Both the position numbers and the translations under genes were made by a program. The notes beneath the pieces are model-generated. The model saw only the letters and a list, made by a program, of their open reading frames with translations. It had not been told where the DNA came from and did not search any database. Source: Paenibacillus sp. J23TS9 (GTDB lineage Bacteria > Bacillota > Bacilli > Paenibacillales > Paenibacillaceae). Taken from it: a stretch of 64,000 nt of DNA. Below are positions 16,886-25,519 of this stretch, piece by piece; position 1 is the stretch's first letter, and every line of letters starts with the position of its first letter. The stretch covers positions 62,001 through 126,000 of the forward strand of contig NZ_BOSG01000006.1 in assembly GCF_018403225.1 (NCBI RefSeq), given 5' to 3'.

Positions 16886-18643
16886 CTATTCCTGCTGCAG
16901 CCTGATCAGTCCCGATGGAGGCAGCTTGAACAAATGAAGCCCCTCTTGTAGGTGAACGGTTTGATTGGAAATTTCCGAGCCTGTACAGTCCAGTACGGTC
17001 ATCATTCCACGGATCTGCCCTGCCAGCTGAACAACGACGGCTTCCCGGGAAGTGCCGTTCACGATCAGGAAGATTGTCCGCTCCACGCTGTCAATGTGAA
17101 TGATTTGTTCGCTGTATACTGCTGCCAGAAGGCGGTTTGGGTCCGATGCATACACAACCGGATACATATATTCCGGCGACTGTGGACGCAAGCTTCCGGC
17201 AAGAAGCAGCTCTCGGTGCTCCCGCCAGAATCCAAGCCAAAAGGCAATGACTTGACGGTGAGCTTCGGGAACCCTATCAATCAAGACGGACACCTGCGGG
17301 ACGGAAAATAAGGAATGGATAAATTGGAGAGCGACATTTTCAGGTCTCTCATTCCAATTCCACATCATCATATCCGAATGAACCGCGGTGTTTCCGCTCA
17401 GCAGACGGATATCGATTGAACCAATCCGGTTTTGGCTGTAATTATCTGGACAATCTGCCACCCGGAACATATTACCATATTTTCGCATCAATGGGCCGAT
17501 ATAATTTTGCCGGAATTCGATCATCACATCCGGATGGATTGCCTTCAGCCGCAGCATGACATCAGAGAGCAGCCGGTCTACCGCTTCTGGTACGGAGTCG
17601 TAATCCCTTCCGCCGCCAAGCGAATACCTCATCTCTGGAGACAGATTGAAGGAATCCACAAAATCCAGCTTGAAGCCGTCGATCCCCCAGGTCCGCAGTG
17701 CTTCTTCATACGTGCCAATCAGGTATTCGCGAACCTCCGGAAACCGGGGATCGAACACGGCTGTATCTACACCGTAGCTGTTCATAAACTTGCCCTCGAA
17801 GCGGCTCCAGGCCTTGGAGTGCTTGCCCACAAACGGTACGGAGTACCACAGGATAAATTTCATGCCGAGTGCATGTACATGATCCACCAAACGGCGCATA
17901 TCCGCGATCCGTTTCGGTGCAACCTCCCAGTCGCCGCAGTAGGCGTAACCCCGCTGGTTATCGTCCGTCTGCCAGCCCACGATGACCGCTTCGCAGCCCA
18001 GCTCCTTGGCAAGCACGCACTGCTTTTCAATCTCTGCCGGATCCAGCTGCTGATGGAAGCTGTACCAGGTGGAATACATGGGCAGGCGTGCCGTATCTGG
18101 CACATAAGCCGGCGTATAGCCCGGCATGGCGGTCCACCACTCGCCGACCTCCCGCAGGCAATCCGCATAGAAGAGTTCTCTAGTATCGATGCGGATCACG
18201 GCTTCATAATGGTCGATCGGCGGGCTGGCTTCGGTGAAGAGCTCCAGCCACACTTCAAACTCTGCTGTTTCTTCATGGATACCGGCGCGCATCCGGAGCG
18301 GACGCAGCGCGTCTGAGAAGGCTGTCGTCAGCCGGTTTTGCCCCAATGGACTGTATAGCGAGCATACGGGGGCCAATGATGTGGCTTTGGACTGGAATGG
18401 GGTACTGAAGTCCATTCGTAGCCCCTTTTCCCGGTTCGCGCCCGGATCCCAGTAACCGGAAATATCCATCGCGGGATGCATCCAGGAGATCCGCACGGAT
18501 TCCGGTACCCGTGCTTCTTCCGCGTCCATCACGAAACGGATGTATTCCACTCCGTCCCTTTCCTCTTTAAGCTCCAACGAGCAGCGAAAATGCTTCTCGT
18601 CCGTGTTGATGTTCATGTGTCTGGTTCCGATTTGACAACGCAT
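16886..18643 (-). CDS. GH36-type alpha-galactosidase-like glycosidase
   Basis: 585 residues, cytosolic (no signal peptide), ATG behind GAGGAGG. Beta-sandwich N-terminus, then a TIM barrel. The clan GH-D nucleophile Asp is in GFKLDFVD, and the likely acid/base Asp in FRVADCPDN. WYSFHQQ and VIVGWQTDD are typical barrel strands. Retaining cleavage of alpha-galactosides fits the family, though some GH36 members act on alpha-N-acetylgalactosaminides or oligosaccharides of the raffinose series. It sits 27 bp behind the MalG-type permease, so it is intended for sugars brought in by this transporter. Shorter than typical AgaA-type enzymes. Confidence 0.87.
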   Translation of the reverse strand: MRCQIGTRHMNINTDEKHFRCSLELKEERDGVEYIRFVMDAEEARVPESVRISWMHPAMDISGYWDPGANREKGLRMDFSTPFQSKATSLAPVCSLYSPLGQNRLTTAFSDALRPLRMRAGIHEETAEFEVWLELFTEASPPIDHYEAVIRIDTRELFYADCLREVGEWWTAMPGYTPAYVPDTARLPMYSTWYSFHQQLDPAEIEKQCVLAKELGCEAVIVGWQTDDNQRGYAYCGDWEVAPKRIADMRRLVDHVHALGMKFILWYSVPFVGKHSKAWSRFEGKFMNSYGVDTAVFDPRFPEVREYLIGTYEEALRTWGIDGFKLDFVDSFNLSPEMRYSLGGGRDYDSVPEAVDRLLSDVMLRLKAIHPDVMIEFRQNYIGPLMRKYGNMFRVADCPDNYSQNRIGSIDIRLLSGNTAVHSDMMMWNWNERPENVALQFIHSLFSVPQVSVLIDRVPEAHRQVIAFWLGFWREHRELLLAGSLRPQSPEYMYPVVYASDPNRLLAAVYSEQIIHIDSVERTIFLIVNGTSREAVVVQLAGQIRGMMTVLDCTGSEISNQTVHLQEGLHLFKLPPSGLIRLQQE

Positions 18644-18670
18644 GTTGATCCTCCTCGTCCTCGGTCTTCC

Positions 18671-19504
18671 TTATCCTTTTACTGCCGAACTGACGGTCAG
18701 GGCATTTTCCACCTGTTCCGAGAACAGCAGATAGATGAGCACAGTCGGAATCGTGGATATGACCATCACTGCTCCCATGGCGCCCCAATCCGAAGTGAAC
18801 TGTGTTTGGAAATATAAAAGTCCCAGCGGCAGTGTCTTCAGCGCATTATCGCTAATCATCACGAGAGCGACCAGAAATTCGTTCCATGCGTACAGAAAGA
18901 CGAAAATACTCACGGAGGCGATCGCGGGCTTCACGAGCGGAACCATAATCTTGAAGAACGTCGTATATACGCTAGCCCCGTCAATCGAGGCGGACTCTTC
19001 AATTTCATAAGGCAATGTCCGGAAAAAGGCGAAAAAGATAATCGTCGCAAATGACAGCTGAAAAGCCACGTAAGGCACAATGACGGCCAGGTAGCTGTTC
19101 TGCAGATGAAACGTACGCTCCAGAATCAGCAAGGGAATCAGGATGATTTGCATCGGAATAAACATGCCTACAGTCATGTAAATCTTGGCTCCATTAGCGA
19201 ACCGCCACTTCATCCGGGCAGCCGCATAAGAGAACATCAGCGACAGAATCACCGTGAATACCACCGTGCCAACGGACACCACAAGGCTATTTTTGAAATA
19301 ATTCAGTAAATCGAACGCGGAAAACGCGTTTTGATAGTTCTCGAAATGCCATTGCTTCGGAATACCGAATACGTTGGTGGAGAAGATCTCCTCATTCGTT
19401 TTAAAAGAGTAGAACAAAAGCCAAATGAGCGGATATAAGCTAAGCAATACGAACAGTGACAGCGGTACATAAATCAGCGTTCGATTCGTCAGTCTTTTTA
19501 GCAT
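18671..19504 (-). CDS. Carbohydrate ABC transporter permease, MalG-type (galactoside system)
   Basis: 277 residues, six predicted helices, EAA loop EESASIDGASVYTTFFKIMVP. The motif is a little diverged (EES for EAA) but the DGAS turn is kept. ATG at 19504 follows GGGGAGGTACTT. It begins 14 bp after the MalF-type partner. Forms the channel for the binding protein encoded upstream, feeding the GH36 enzyme. Confidence 0.92.
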   Translation of the reverse strand: MLKRLTNRTLIYVPLSLFVLLSLYPLIWLLFYSFKTNEEIFSTNVFGIPKQWHFENYQNAFSAFDLLNYFKNSLVVSVGTVVFTVILSLMFSYAAARMKWRFANGAKIYMTVGMFIPMQIILIPLLILERTFHLQNSYLAVIVPYVAFQLSFATIIFFAFFRTLPYEIEESASIDGASVYTTFFKIMVPLVKPAIASVSIFVFLYAWNEFLVALVMISDNALKTLPLGLLYFQTQFTSDWGAMGAVMVISTIPTVLIYLLFSEQVENALTVSSAVKG

Positions 19505-19518
19505 AAGTACCTCCCCAA

Positions 19519-20400
19519 TTAATAACTGATTTTTTCCCGTGCCACCAATTTGTTAATGAGGATGGTGAACAATAGACATTCAATAACCAATATCGCGGAG
19601 GCTGCAGATCCATATCCGTATTCGCCGGATCTGAAGGCCGCTTTATACATCATAAAGGTAAGCGTGTACGAGATATTGCCCGGACCGCCGTTGGTCATGA
19701 CGAACATATTCTGGAACGCATTCAGTCCACCGGTAATCGCGATGATCAGGCAGAATTTATACGTTTCGCCAAGAAGAGGAATCGTAATTTTCCAATGCGT
19801 TTTCCAAAAAGGGGCACCATCGATCTTGGCAGCCTCATACAGATGCTCGGGAATGGACTTGATCGCCGTGTAGATCAGCACCAGCTGAACGCCCATATTT
19901 TGCCATGCATTGGTAAAAGCAATCGCCCAGATCGAGGTATGCTCTCCGCTCAGCCATGCCTGTTGATAGTCGATGCCCAGCAGGGAAAGGATGCTGTTCA
20001 GCAGTCCGCCGTCGGCATTGTAAATCGAAATCCAGAGCTGCGATACCACGACGCCCGAGAGAACGACCGGAATGAAATAGCTTGTCTTAAAAAACTTGCG
20101 TCCTCTGATACTTTTGTTGCTGAGTGCAATAGCCAAAATCGTTCCAAGTCCCATTTGATAGACCACCAGGACAAAGGCGAAAATAAGACCGTTTTTAAGC
20201 GATACCCAAAAGTCGTCATCCGTCAACAGCCGCTTATAATTATCCAGGCCGATAAAGGTCGCAGGTGTAAGCCCATCCCAATCAAAAAAGCTTTTCTGGA
20301 ACGTTTGAAAGATCGGAATCATAACGATAACCGTAAAAAAGAGCAATGTGGGAACCGTAAATACGAGTAGCGCTAAATTATACTTCTGTCTGGATGTCAT
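19519..20400 (-). CDS. Carbohydrate ABC transporter permease, MalF-type (galactoside system)
   Basis: The frame reaches 20442 through a TTG, but ATG 20400 behind AGGGGAGGGAG is the better start (293 residues, beginning TSRQKYNLALL). Six predicted helices and EAA loop YEAAKIDGAPFWKTHWKITIP. It follows the binding protein stop by 68 bp. Partner of the MalG-type subunit; ATPase not encoded here. Confidence 0.92.
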   Translation of the reverse strand: MTSRQKYNLALLVFTVPTLLFFTVIVMIPIFQTFQKSFFDWDGLTPATFIGLDNYKRLLTDDDFWVSLKNGLIFAFVLVVYQMGLGTILAIALSNKSIRGRKFFKTSYFIPVVLSGVVVSQLWISIYNADGGLLNSILSLLGIDYQQAWLSGEHTSIWAIAFTNAWQNMGVQLVLIYTAIKSIPEHLYEAAKIDGAPFWKTHWKITIPLLGETYKFCLIIAITGGLNAFQNMFVMTNGGPGNISYTLTFMMYKAAFRSGEYGYGSAASAILVIECLLFTILINKLVAREKISY

Positions 20401-20468
20401 ATTCTCCCTCCCCTTGAAAAACAGGTCATCCAAGAAAGACAAGGATAACCTGTTCTCACCTACCTTAT

Positions 20469-21809
20469 TTATTTACGAGCCGTTTCCAGCGCTTTGTTCA
20501 TATCTTTAACGAAGTCCTCAGCAGATTGCCCGGCAAGCAGCTTTTGCGTATTATCTTCCACAGCCGTCTTGAACTTCGCGTTCTCATATCCCCAAGCAAA
20601 CGTCGTCATGGTTTTGAAGTTCACCGAATCGTCCGCATATTGCTGCTGAATCGGCGAAAGTCCCTTTTGCGGGGTCACCTTTTCGGCGAGAATCGAGTTC
20701 GGGTCGGATAACAGGATCACGCGCTGCTTCGCAAATTCAAGGGAGAACAATGCCGCATACTTGACGGCCACGTCTTTGTTTTTCGAGTTTTTGGAAACCG
20801 CGAACCCTTGGTTGAAGCCGCCGCCGCTTAAGTTCCACTTCACTTGATCCACTTTATCCGCATCGGCCAGCGGAGTGTACAGAATGCCCACCTTATCTCC
20901 CATGAGCGAGTCCAGGTTGCTCATCGACCATGCGCCGTTCATGTACATGGCTGCTTTGCCGGAGCTGAACTGAGCCGCAGCATCGTCAGCTGTCGTGTTA
21001 AATGCATTTTTGGAGATAAGCCCTGCCTTGGTCAACTCTTCTAATTTTTGTGCGCCCTTTACGTAAGCTTCATCGGAGAATGTGCCTTCTCCGTTATCCA
21101 GCTTTTTCAGACCGCCCGGTTCGGATCCTACGATCGCCATGTCGAGCAATAGCACAGCCGGCCATTTCTCTTTGGCAAACACCTCAAGCGGCGTGATCTT
21201 CTTCGCATTGAAGGCTTTTACGGCTTCTAAAAATTCATCGTAGTTTGTCGGAACCTTCACATTGTTTTGGCTGAACAATTCTTTGTTGTAATAAATGAGC
21301 CCTGCCCACTGTCCAACATTCGGCACCGCATAGGAATGTCCGTCCTTGTTCCACATCATCGGCTTTGCGCTTTCATTCAGCTTATCTTCAAGATTATTTT
21401 CCTTGATCACATCGTCCATCGTTGCCAGGTTGTCTGATTTCTTAAGCGTCTCGATCAAACCGCTGGATGCATAGAAAATGTCCGGCAAGCTGCCTGCTGC
21501 AGCATACGTTTTAATCTTTTGCTCATCGTCCTGAGCGGAGACCTCGAAGTCCACGCTCACTTCAGGCATGATCTTCTTCATCGCTTCTGCGGCCGCATCA
21601 TACACAGCCTTATCGGGATCGCTGTACTGCGCATAAAACTTCAGCTTCACGGATTTCGCCGCCGGCGCAGAGCCGCCTGTATCCGTCTTGCTGTCTGCCC
21701 CCGCATCGCCGGAGGCTCCTTTATCGCCTGATCCGCATGCGGAAAGTGCGAGCACAAGCATGGAGAGTACCAACAACATCGAAGCTGGTTTTTTAACATT
21801 AAATTTCAT
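20469..21809 (-). CDS. Sugar ABC transporter substrate-binding lipoprotein (galactoside system)
   Basis: 446 residues. Signal peptide with lipobox LALSAC (Cys near 25) and a Gly/Asp/Ser tether. Family 1 solute-binding pattern: LPDIFYASSGLIE, GKAAMYMNGAWSMSNL, NKDVAVKYAALFS. ATG follows GAGGGGG. A cre-like site lies 44 bp upstream, so transcription of the transport genes probably starts here and is subject to catabolite repression, while the kinase/regulator pair upstream has its own control. Expected ligands are alpha-galactosides because GH36 is in the operon. Confidence 0.93.
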   Translation of the reverse strand: MKFNVKKPASMLLVLSMLVLALSACGSGDKGASGDAGADSKTDTGGSAPAAKSVKLKFYAQYSDPDKAVYDAAAEAMKKIMPEVSVDFEVSAQDDEQKIKTYAAAGSLPDIFYASSGLIETLKKSDNLATMDDVIKENNLEDKLNESAKPMMWNKDGHSYAVPNVGQWAGLIYYNKELFSQNNVKVPTNYDEFLEAVKAFNAKKITPLEVFAKEKWPAVLLLDMAIVGSEPGGLKKLDNGEGTFSDEAYVKGAQKLEELTKAGLISKNAFNTTADDAAAQFSSGKAAMYMNGAWSMSNLDSLMGDKVGILYTPLADADKVDQVKWNLSGGGFNQGFAVSKNSKNKDVAVKYAALFSLEFAKQRVILLSDPNSILAEKVTPQKGLSPIQQQYADDSVNFKTMTTFAWGYENAKFKTAVEDNTQKLLAGQSAEDFVKDMNKALETARK

Positions 21810-21852
21810 CGATTTTCCCCCTCTTTATGTGTTCGATATGATTTCATTCTAA

Positions 21853-21866
21853 TGAAAACGCTATCT
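21853..21866 (-). promoter_or_regulatory. cre site upstream of the galactoside binding-protein gene
   Basis: TGAAAACGCTATCT matches the CcpA consensus at 13 of 14 positions, in the 103-bp gap between regulator and binding-protein genes. Confidence 0.55.
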
Positions 21867-21912
21867 TACCAACAATGGAGGAATCGGAACTGATTTGTAT
21901 ATTTCGACATTT

Positions 21913-23502
21913 TTATCTCGTGACCTCATATTCGCTCGGTGATAAACCGGTATGTTTTTTGAATGTTTTACTGAAATGGGCCACGTCGCTGTAACCCACC
22001 ATTTCGGCGATGCTCGACAACCGCAAGTTCCGGCCGGAACCAAGAAGCTCCTTCGCCTTCTGGATCCGGGTCTCCACGATGTAATCGCTGACGCTCATGC
22101 CCAAGCCTTCTTTGAAGACTTTCAGGAGATAACGGGGCTGGATCAGGAATTGGCGCGAAATATCTTCGACCTTCAGCTGGCTGTCCGCATAATGCGTATC
22201 GATATGTTCCCTCGCCAGGGTCAGGATTTTGTTCGACTTGGACCGTTTGACGTTCTTCGAATGCTCCAGGACCTTCATGTATAACCCGTTCATCCATTCG
22301 AAGGCAGCCTCAAGCGACGGCTTGTTCGTGATGTCTTCAAACGGCGAGAAGCCGGCCGGGAAAATATCGCTCACATGCTTGCCGATTTCATGCACATAGG
22401 TCAGGCACAACGACACCAGTCCGGCCAAAATCATATGGATGTAGTCGCCGGAGAGCTGGTTGGTCTGAATATATTGACGAATGGCGTCCAGCGTTTCCTT
22501 GATCCGGTCCTCGTCGCGGAGTCGAAGATGAATGAGCAGGTTTTCGTTCATCTCGCTTGGGTAAAAACCGATGTTCGCAGCCCTTGCGACCATTTCCTCG
22601 TACTTCAGGACATGCGCCGTATGCATGGAAATCCGGTTGCGAAGCGCGATCACGGACTCCTTGTAGGACTGGCGGATCGAGACGATGCCGCTGCCTACGC
22701 TGCCGAGGCCTGCCGTCACGCTGAAACCGAAATGCTTGCTTGTCACAAGGCATAATCGCTCGAACCCTTCCGTCGTCATGCTCGAGCGTTGTTCTTCGGT
22801 ATCGTACTGCAACAGCAGGATGATGCGGTTCTCCGGCCCGTTGAAAATATACTGCTTGCCCGGGGTCTGAACGAGATCCCCCAGCAGGCTGGAAACGGTG
22901 GATTTGCGAAGACGGACCTCTGCAGGGGTGAGCAGCTCTTCATGAAGACCGTCCATTTCAATCGATGCCACCTGAAACAGGGTTTGTTCCTTGTCCATGT
23001 CAGACAGATGGAGCCGATTCCAGTCGAGCCCGCTCTCCTCCGTGCCGTCATTGCTGATCAGCAGGTTCAAGAAGCCTTCTTTTAACACCATCCGTTCCTT
23101 CTCGGATTTGCTTCGTTCGGACTGCAGCTTCTCGAGCGAGCTCTTGACCTTGGCAAGGGCCACGAGCAGCTCTTCTTCGTCAAAAGGCTTTAGGATATAA
23201 TCGTCCACCCCGATCTTCAGCGCCTTGCGCGCGTATTCGAATTCGCTGTGGCCGGTGACGAGCAGGACAAACGTGGAAGGATAGCTTTCCTTCACCTTGG
23301 CCGCAAGCTCCATGCCGTCCATGTAAGGCATATTGATGTCCACGATGGCGATATCAGGCTGCGTCTCTTCGACCAGCTTCAGCGCCTCGATTCCGTTCTT
23401 TGCTTCGCCGCACAGCTCGAATCCATGGGCGTTCCAATCAATGACGCATTGTAAGTAAGCCCGGAACCGGGTCTCGTCGTCGGCAAAAATCACTTTATAC
23501 AT
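21913..23502 (-). CDS. YesN-type response regulator with AraC-type DNA-binding domain (galactoside system)
   Basis: 529 residues from the ATG at 23502 behind GAGGAG; the longer frame to 23616 lies inside the kinase gene. Receiver domain with FADDE pocket and Asp in IAIVDINMPYMDG near 55, Lys in YILKPFDEEE. The C-terminal two-helix-turn-helix AraC domain ends GYSDVAHFSKTFKKHTGLSP. Its start overlaps the kinase stop by 8 bp (ATGTATAA), showing translational coupling with its partner. It should activate the adjacent galactoside transport genes. Confidence 0.93.
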   Translation of the reverse strand: MYKVIFADDETRFRAYLQCVIDWNAHGFELCGEAKNGIEALKLVEETQPDIAIVDINMPYMDGMELAAKVKESYPSTFVLLVTGHSEFEYARKALKIGVDDYILKPFDEEELLVALAKVKSSLEKLQSERSKSEKERMVLKEGFLNLLISNDGTEESGLDWNRLHLSDMDKEQTLFQVASIEMDGLHEELLTPAEVRLRKSTVSSLLGDLVQTPGKQYIFNGPENRIILLLQYDTEEQRSSMTTEGFERLCLVTSKHFGFSVTAGLGSVGSGIVSIRQSYKESVIALRNRISMHTAHVLKYEEMVARAANIGFYPSEMNENLLIHLRLRDEDRIKETLDAIRQYIQTNQLSGDYIHMILAGLVSLCLTYVHEIGKHVSDIFPAGFSPFEDITNKPSLEAAFEWMNGLYMKVLEHSKNVKRSKSNKILTLAREHIDTHYADSQLKVEDISRQFLIQPRYLLKVFKEGLGMSVSDYIVETRIQKAKELLGSGRNLRLSSIAEMVGYSDVAHFSKTFKKHTGLSPSEYEVTR

Positions 23503-25312
23503 CGGCTTGTTCTCCTCTCGATAGCGGAATTCTGACTGTGATGTCGGCTCCCTCGCCCCGGTTGCTGTGGATGTGGATGCCGTACCGGTCTCCGAAATAC
23601 AGCCGGATGCGCTCATCCACGCTTTTCAGTCCGAAGGTTTCGCTGCTTTCATGGCCCTTCTTGAACCATTCCAGCTGCTTTGGCAAAAATCCGACGCCGT
23701 CATCTTGTACGACCAGTTCCATCGTCTCATCCTGCTTGCGTCCCTCAATCGTAATGTGACCAAAGCTTCCCTTTTCCTTCAGGCCGTGATAGATCGAATT
23801 CTCCACGAGCGGCTGCAGGGTCAGCTTCGGAATCGAATAGTTCAGGAGTTCGGCGGGGACGTTGATCCGGAAATCGAACAGGTCGGAATAACGTGCGCTT
23901 TGGATATACAGATAGCTCTGGAGGTTCTGCAATTCCTCGCGGACGGTAATGATCTCTTTGCCGTTGCTGAGCGCAACACGGTAGAAGTCCGCCAGCGCCT
24001 TAGTCGCTTTTCCCGCCTCTTCGTTCTCCCCCGTTTTGCACAGGACATAGATCAAATCCAGCGTGTTGTAGAAAAAATGCGGCTTGATCTGCTCCTGAAT
24101 GAGCGCCAGCTCATACTCCCGCTTCTGCTGCTGCTCTTCCCTCACCTTCACGATCAGATCATTGATTCTGCCCAGCATCATGTTCAGGCCGGCGCCGAGC
24201 ATGCCGACCTCGTCCCGGCTTCTCACTTCCACGGGGCGGTCGATGTTCTCATCCCGGATGCGGTTCATATGCTTGGCAAGTGACATAATCGGGGCCGCGA
24301 TGACGCCGGAGAGAATGATGGCGCCGAGCAGCGCCAGCAGCAGGCAGAGGCTGCCGACGAGCAGAATAATGCGGGATACCTTGGCCGTCTCCCGGGTCAA
24401 ATCAACCAGGGAGATTTCATCGACAAGCTTCCAATCGGCATGGCTGAACGGCATCGCCGTCAGCAGCACCTTCTCGCCGTTCTCCTTGCGGATCTCTTGA
24501 AAAACGGTATCGCCCGCCATGATTTCCCGCTTTCGTTCGGACTCCAGCGGCTTTAAGAGGCGGCCTTCATCCCCTGCGGAAATCACGATGCCGCGCGAAT
24601 CCACGATGTAATATCCGGCCGTCTGCACAGGACCCACCGGATTATAAATATTTGAAAGCGTTTTCTCGTTAATGTTGACGAACAGGTAACCAAGCGTCTC
24701 CATGGTCTCCGTATCCAGTATTTTTTTGCCGACAGTCAGCACCGCCTTATCTTGATCCAGCACCCAGAAGCTTCGCTTCTGCATCGGAAACCAGAGCATG
24801 ATGCCGTTGCTGCGCTCGACGGTCTTGTACATGTCGCTTGCAAGCCCCATCTCGCTGCCCGCCGTCAGCTTGGAATCCGTGGTGTAGACATTCTGGTTGC
24901 GGTCCACGAATACCGCCGATTCCACGTCCTGAAAGATCAGCTGGGCGAAATCCAGCTTATTCTCGATCTGGTTGCGCAGGACATGGTCGTCGCTGATCGG
25001 CAGCTCGCCGTCATGCTTCGCCGCAAGCTCCAGCGTCTTCAGCTTCACCTCTTTGTTCAGGTCGAGCATGGCGATGTTGGCAAAGCTTTCGGCGTTGACG
25101 AGAAGGGTATCGATCCGCGTCGTAATGAGCCGCGACTCGTCCAGCATGTTTTTTCTCGTTTTACTGACGATCGATTCCGTATTGGTGTTATAAGAAAAAA
25201 GTCCCAGCAGCAATAGCGGGATCACGATCAGCGGCAGGTATACGAAAATGATTTTATTCTGAATCCTCTGGTTCCGGAACCACCTGAATTTGCCGGTCTG
25301 CATCCTGTCCAT
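23495..25312 (-). CDS. YesM-type sensor histidine kinase (galactoside system)
   Basis: 605 residues. Membrane helix near 22-45, extracellular sensor region to about 305, second helix near 310-335, HAMP, then the kinase core with QEQIKPHFFYNTLDLIY (phosphoacceptor His near 400; QIKPHFFYN is a common variant of QINPHFLYN) and HATPase motifs ENSIYHG and VQDDGVGF. First gene of a two-gene unit with the overlapping regulator. Senses an external signal, presumably an alpha-galactoside, alone or with the binding protein. Confidence 0.92.
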   Translation of the reverse strand: MDRMQTGKFRWFRNQRIQNKIIFVYLPLIVIPLLLLGLFSYNTNTESIVSKTRKNMLDESRLITTRIDTLLVNAESFANIAMLDLNKEVKLKTLELAAKHDGELPISDDHVLRNQIENKLDFAQLIFQDVESAVFVDRNQNVYTTDSKLTAGSEMGLASDMYKTVERSNGIMLWFPMQKRSFWVLDQDKAVLTVGKKILDTETMETLGYLFVNINEKTLSNIYNPVGPVQTAGYYIVDSRGIVISAGDEGRLLKPLESERKREIMAGDTVFQEIRKENGEKVLLTAMPFSHADWKLVDEISLVDLTRETAKVSRIILLVGSLCLLLALLGAIILSGVIAAPIMSLAKHMNRIRDENIDRPVEVRSRDEVGMLGAGLNMMLGRINDLIVKVREEQQQKREYELALIQEQIKPHFFYNTLDLIYVLCKTGENEEAGKATKALADFYRVALSNGKEIITVREELQNLQSYLYIQSARYSDLFDFRINVPAELLNYSIPKLTLQPLVENSIYHGLKEKGSFGHITIEGRKQDETMELVVQDDGVGFLPKQLEWFKKGHESSETFGLKSVDERIRLYFGDRYGIHIHSNRGEGADITVRIPLSRGEQADV

Positions 25313-25476
25313 TCATCCTCCGATTCTATCGTTTCATGTAAGGGCTTCAATAATGGTATGCTTGAATGCTTTGAGCGTCAAGTATCGACATTCCATCCTA
25401 CTTTTTGCTATATTCCCTATATAAAATATGTATAAGAGTGCAAGCTTTTCTAGCGGATGAAGCCCCTATTCAACTT

Positions 25477-25513
25477 AAAAAAAGCAGCCTGCTGACCATT
25501 CCAGCAGGCTGCT
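25477..25513 (-). terminator. Terminator of the LPXTG adhesin gene
   Basis: Perfect 12-bp arms AGCAGCCTGCTG/CAGCAGGCTGCT, seven-base loop and T run on the minus strand. Confidence 0.9.
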
Positions 25514-25519
25514 TCTCTT

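Noticed and set aside
17432..18316. 294-codon plus-strand open frame opposite the GH36 gene
   Set aside because: Same reasoning; His/Gln-rich nonsense composition typical of antisense frames.
23502..23616. N-terminal extension of the galactoside response regulator
   Set aside because: It lies within the kinase reading region, lacks a ribosome site, and the receiver domain begins exactly at the ATG at 23502.
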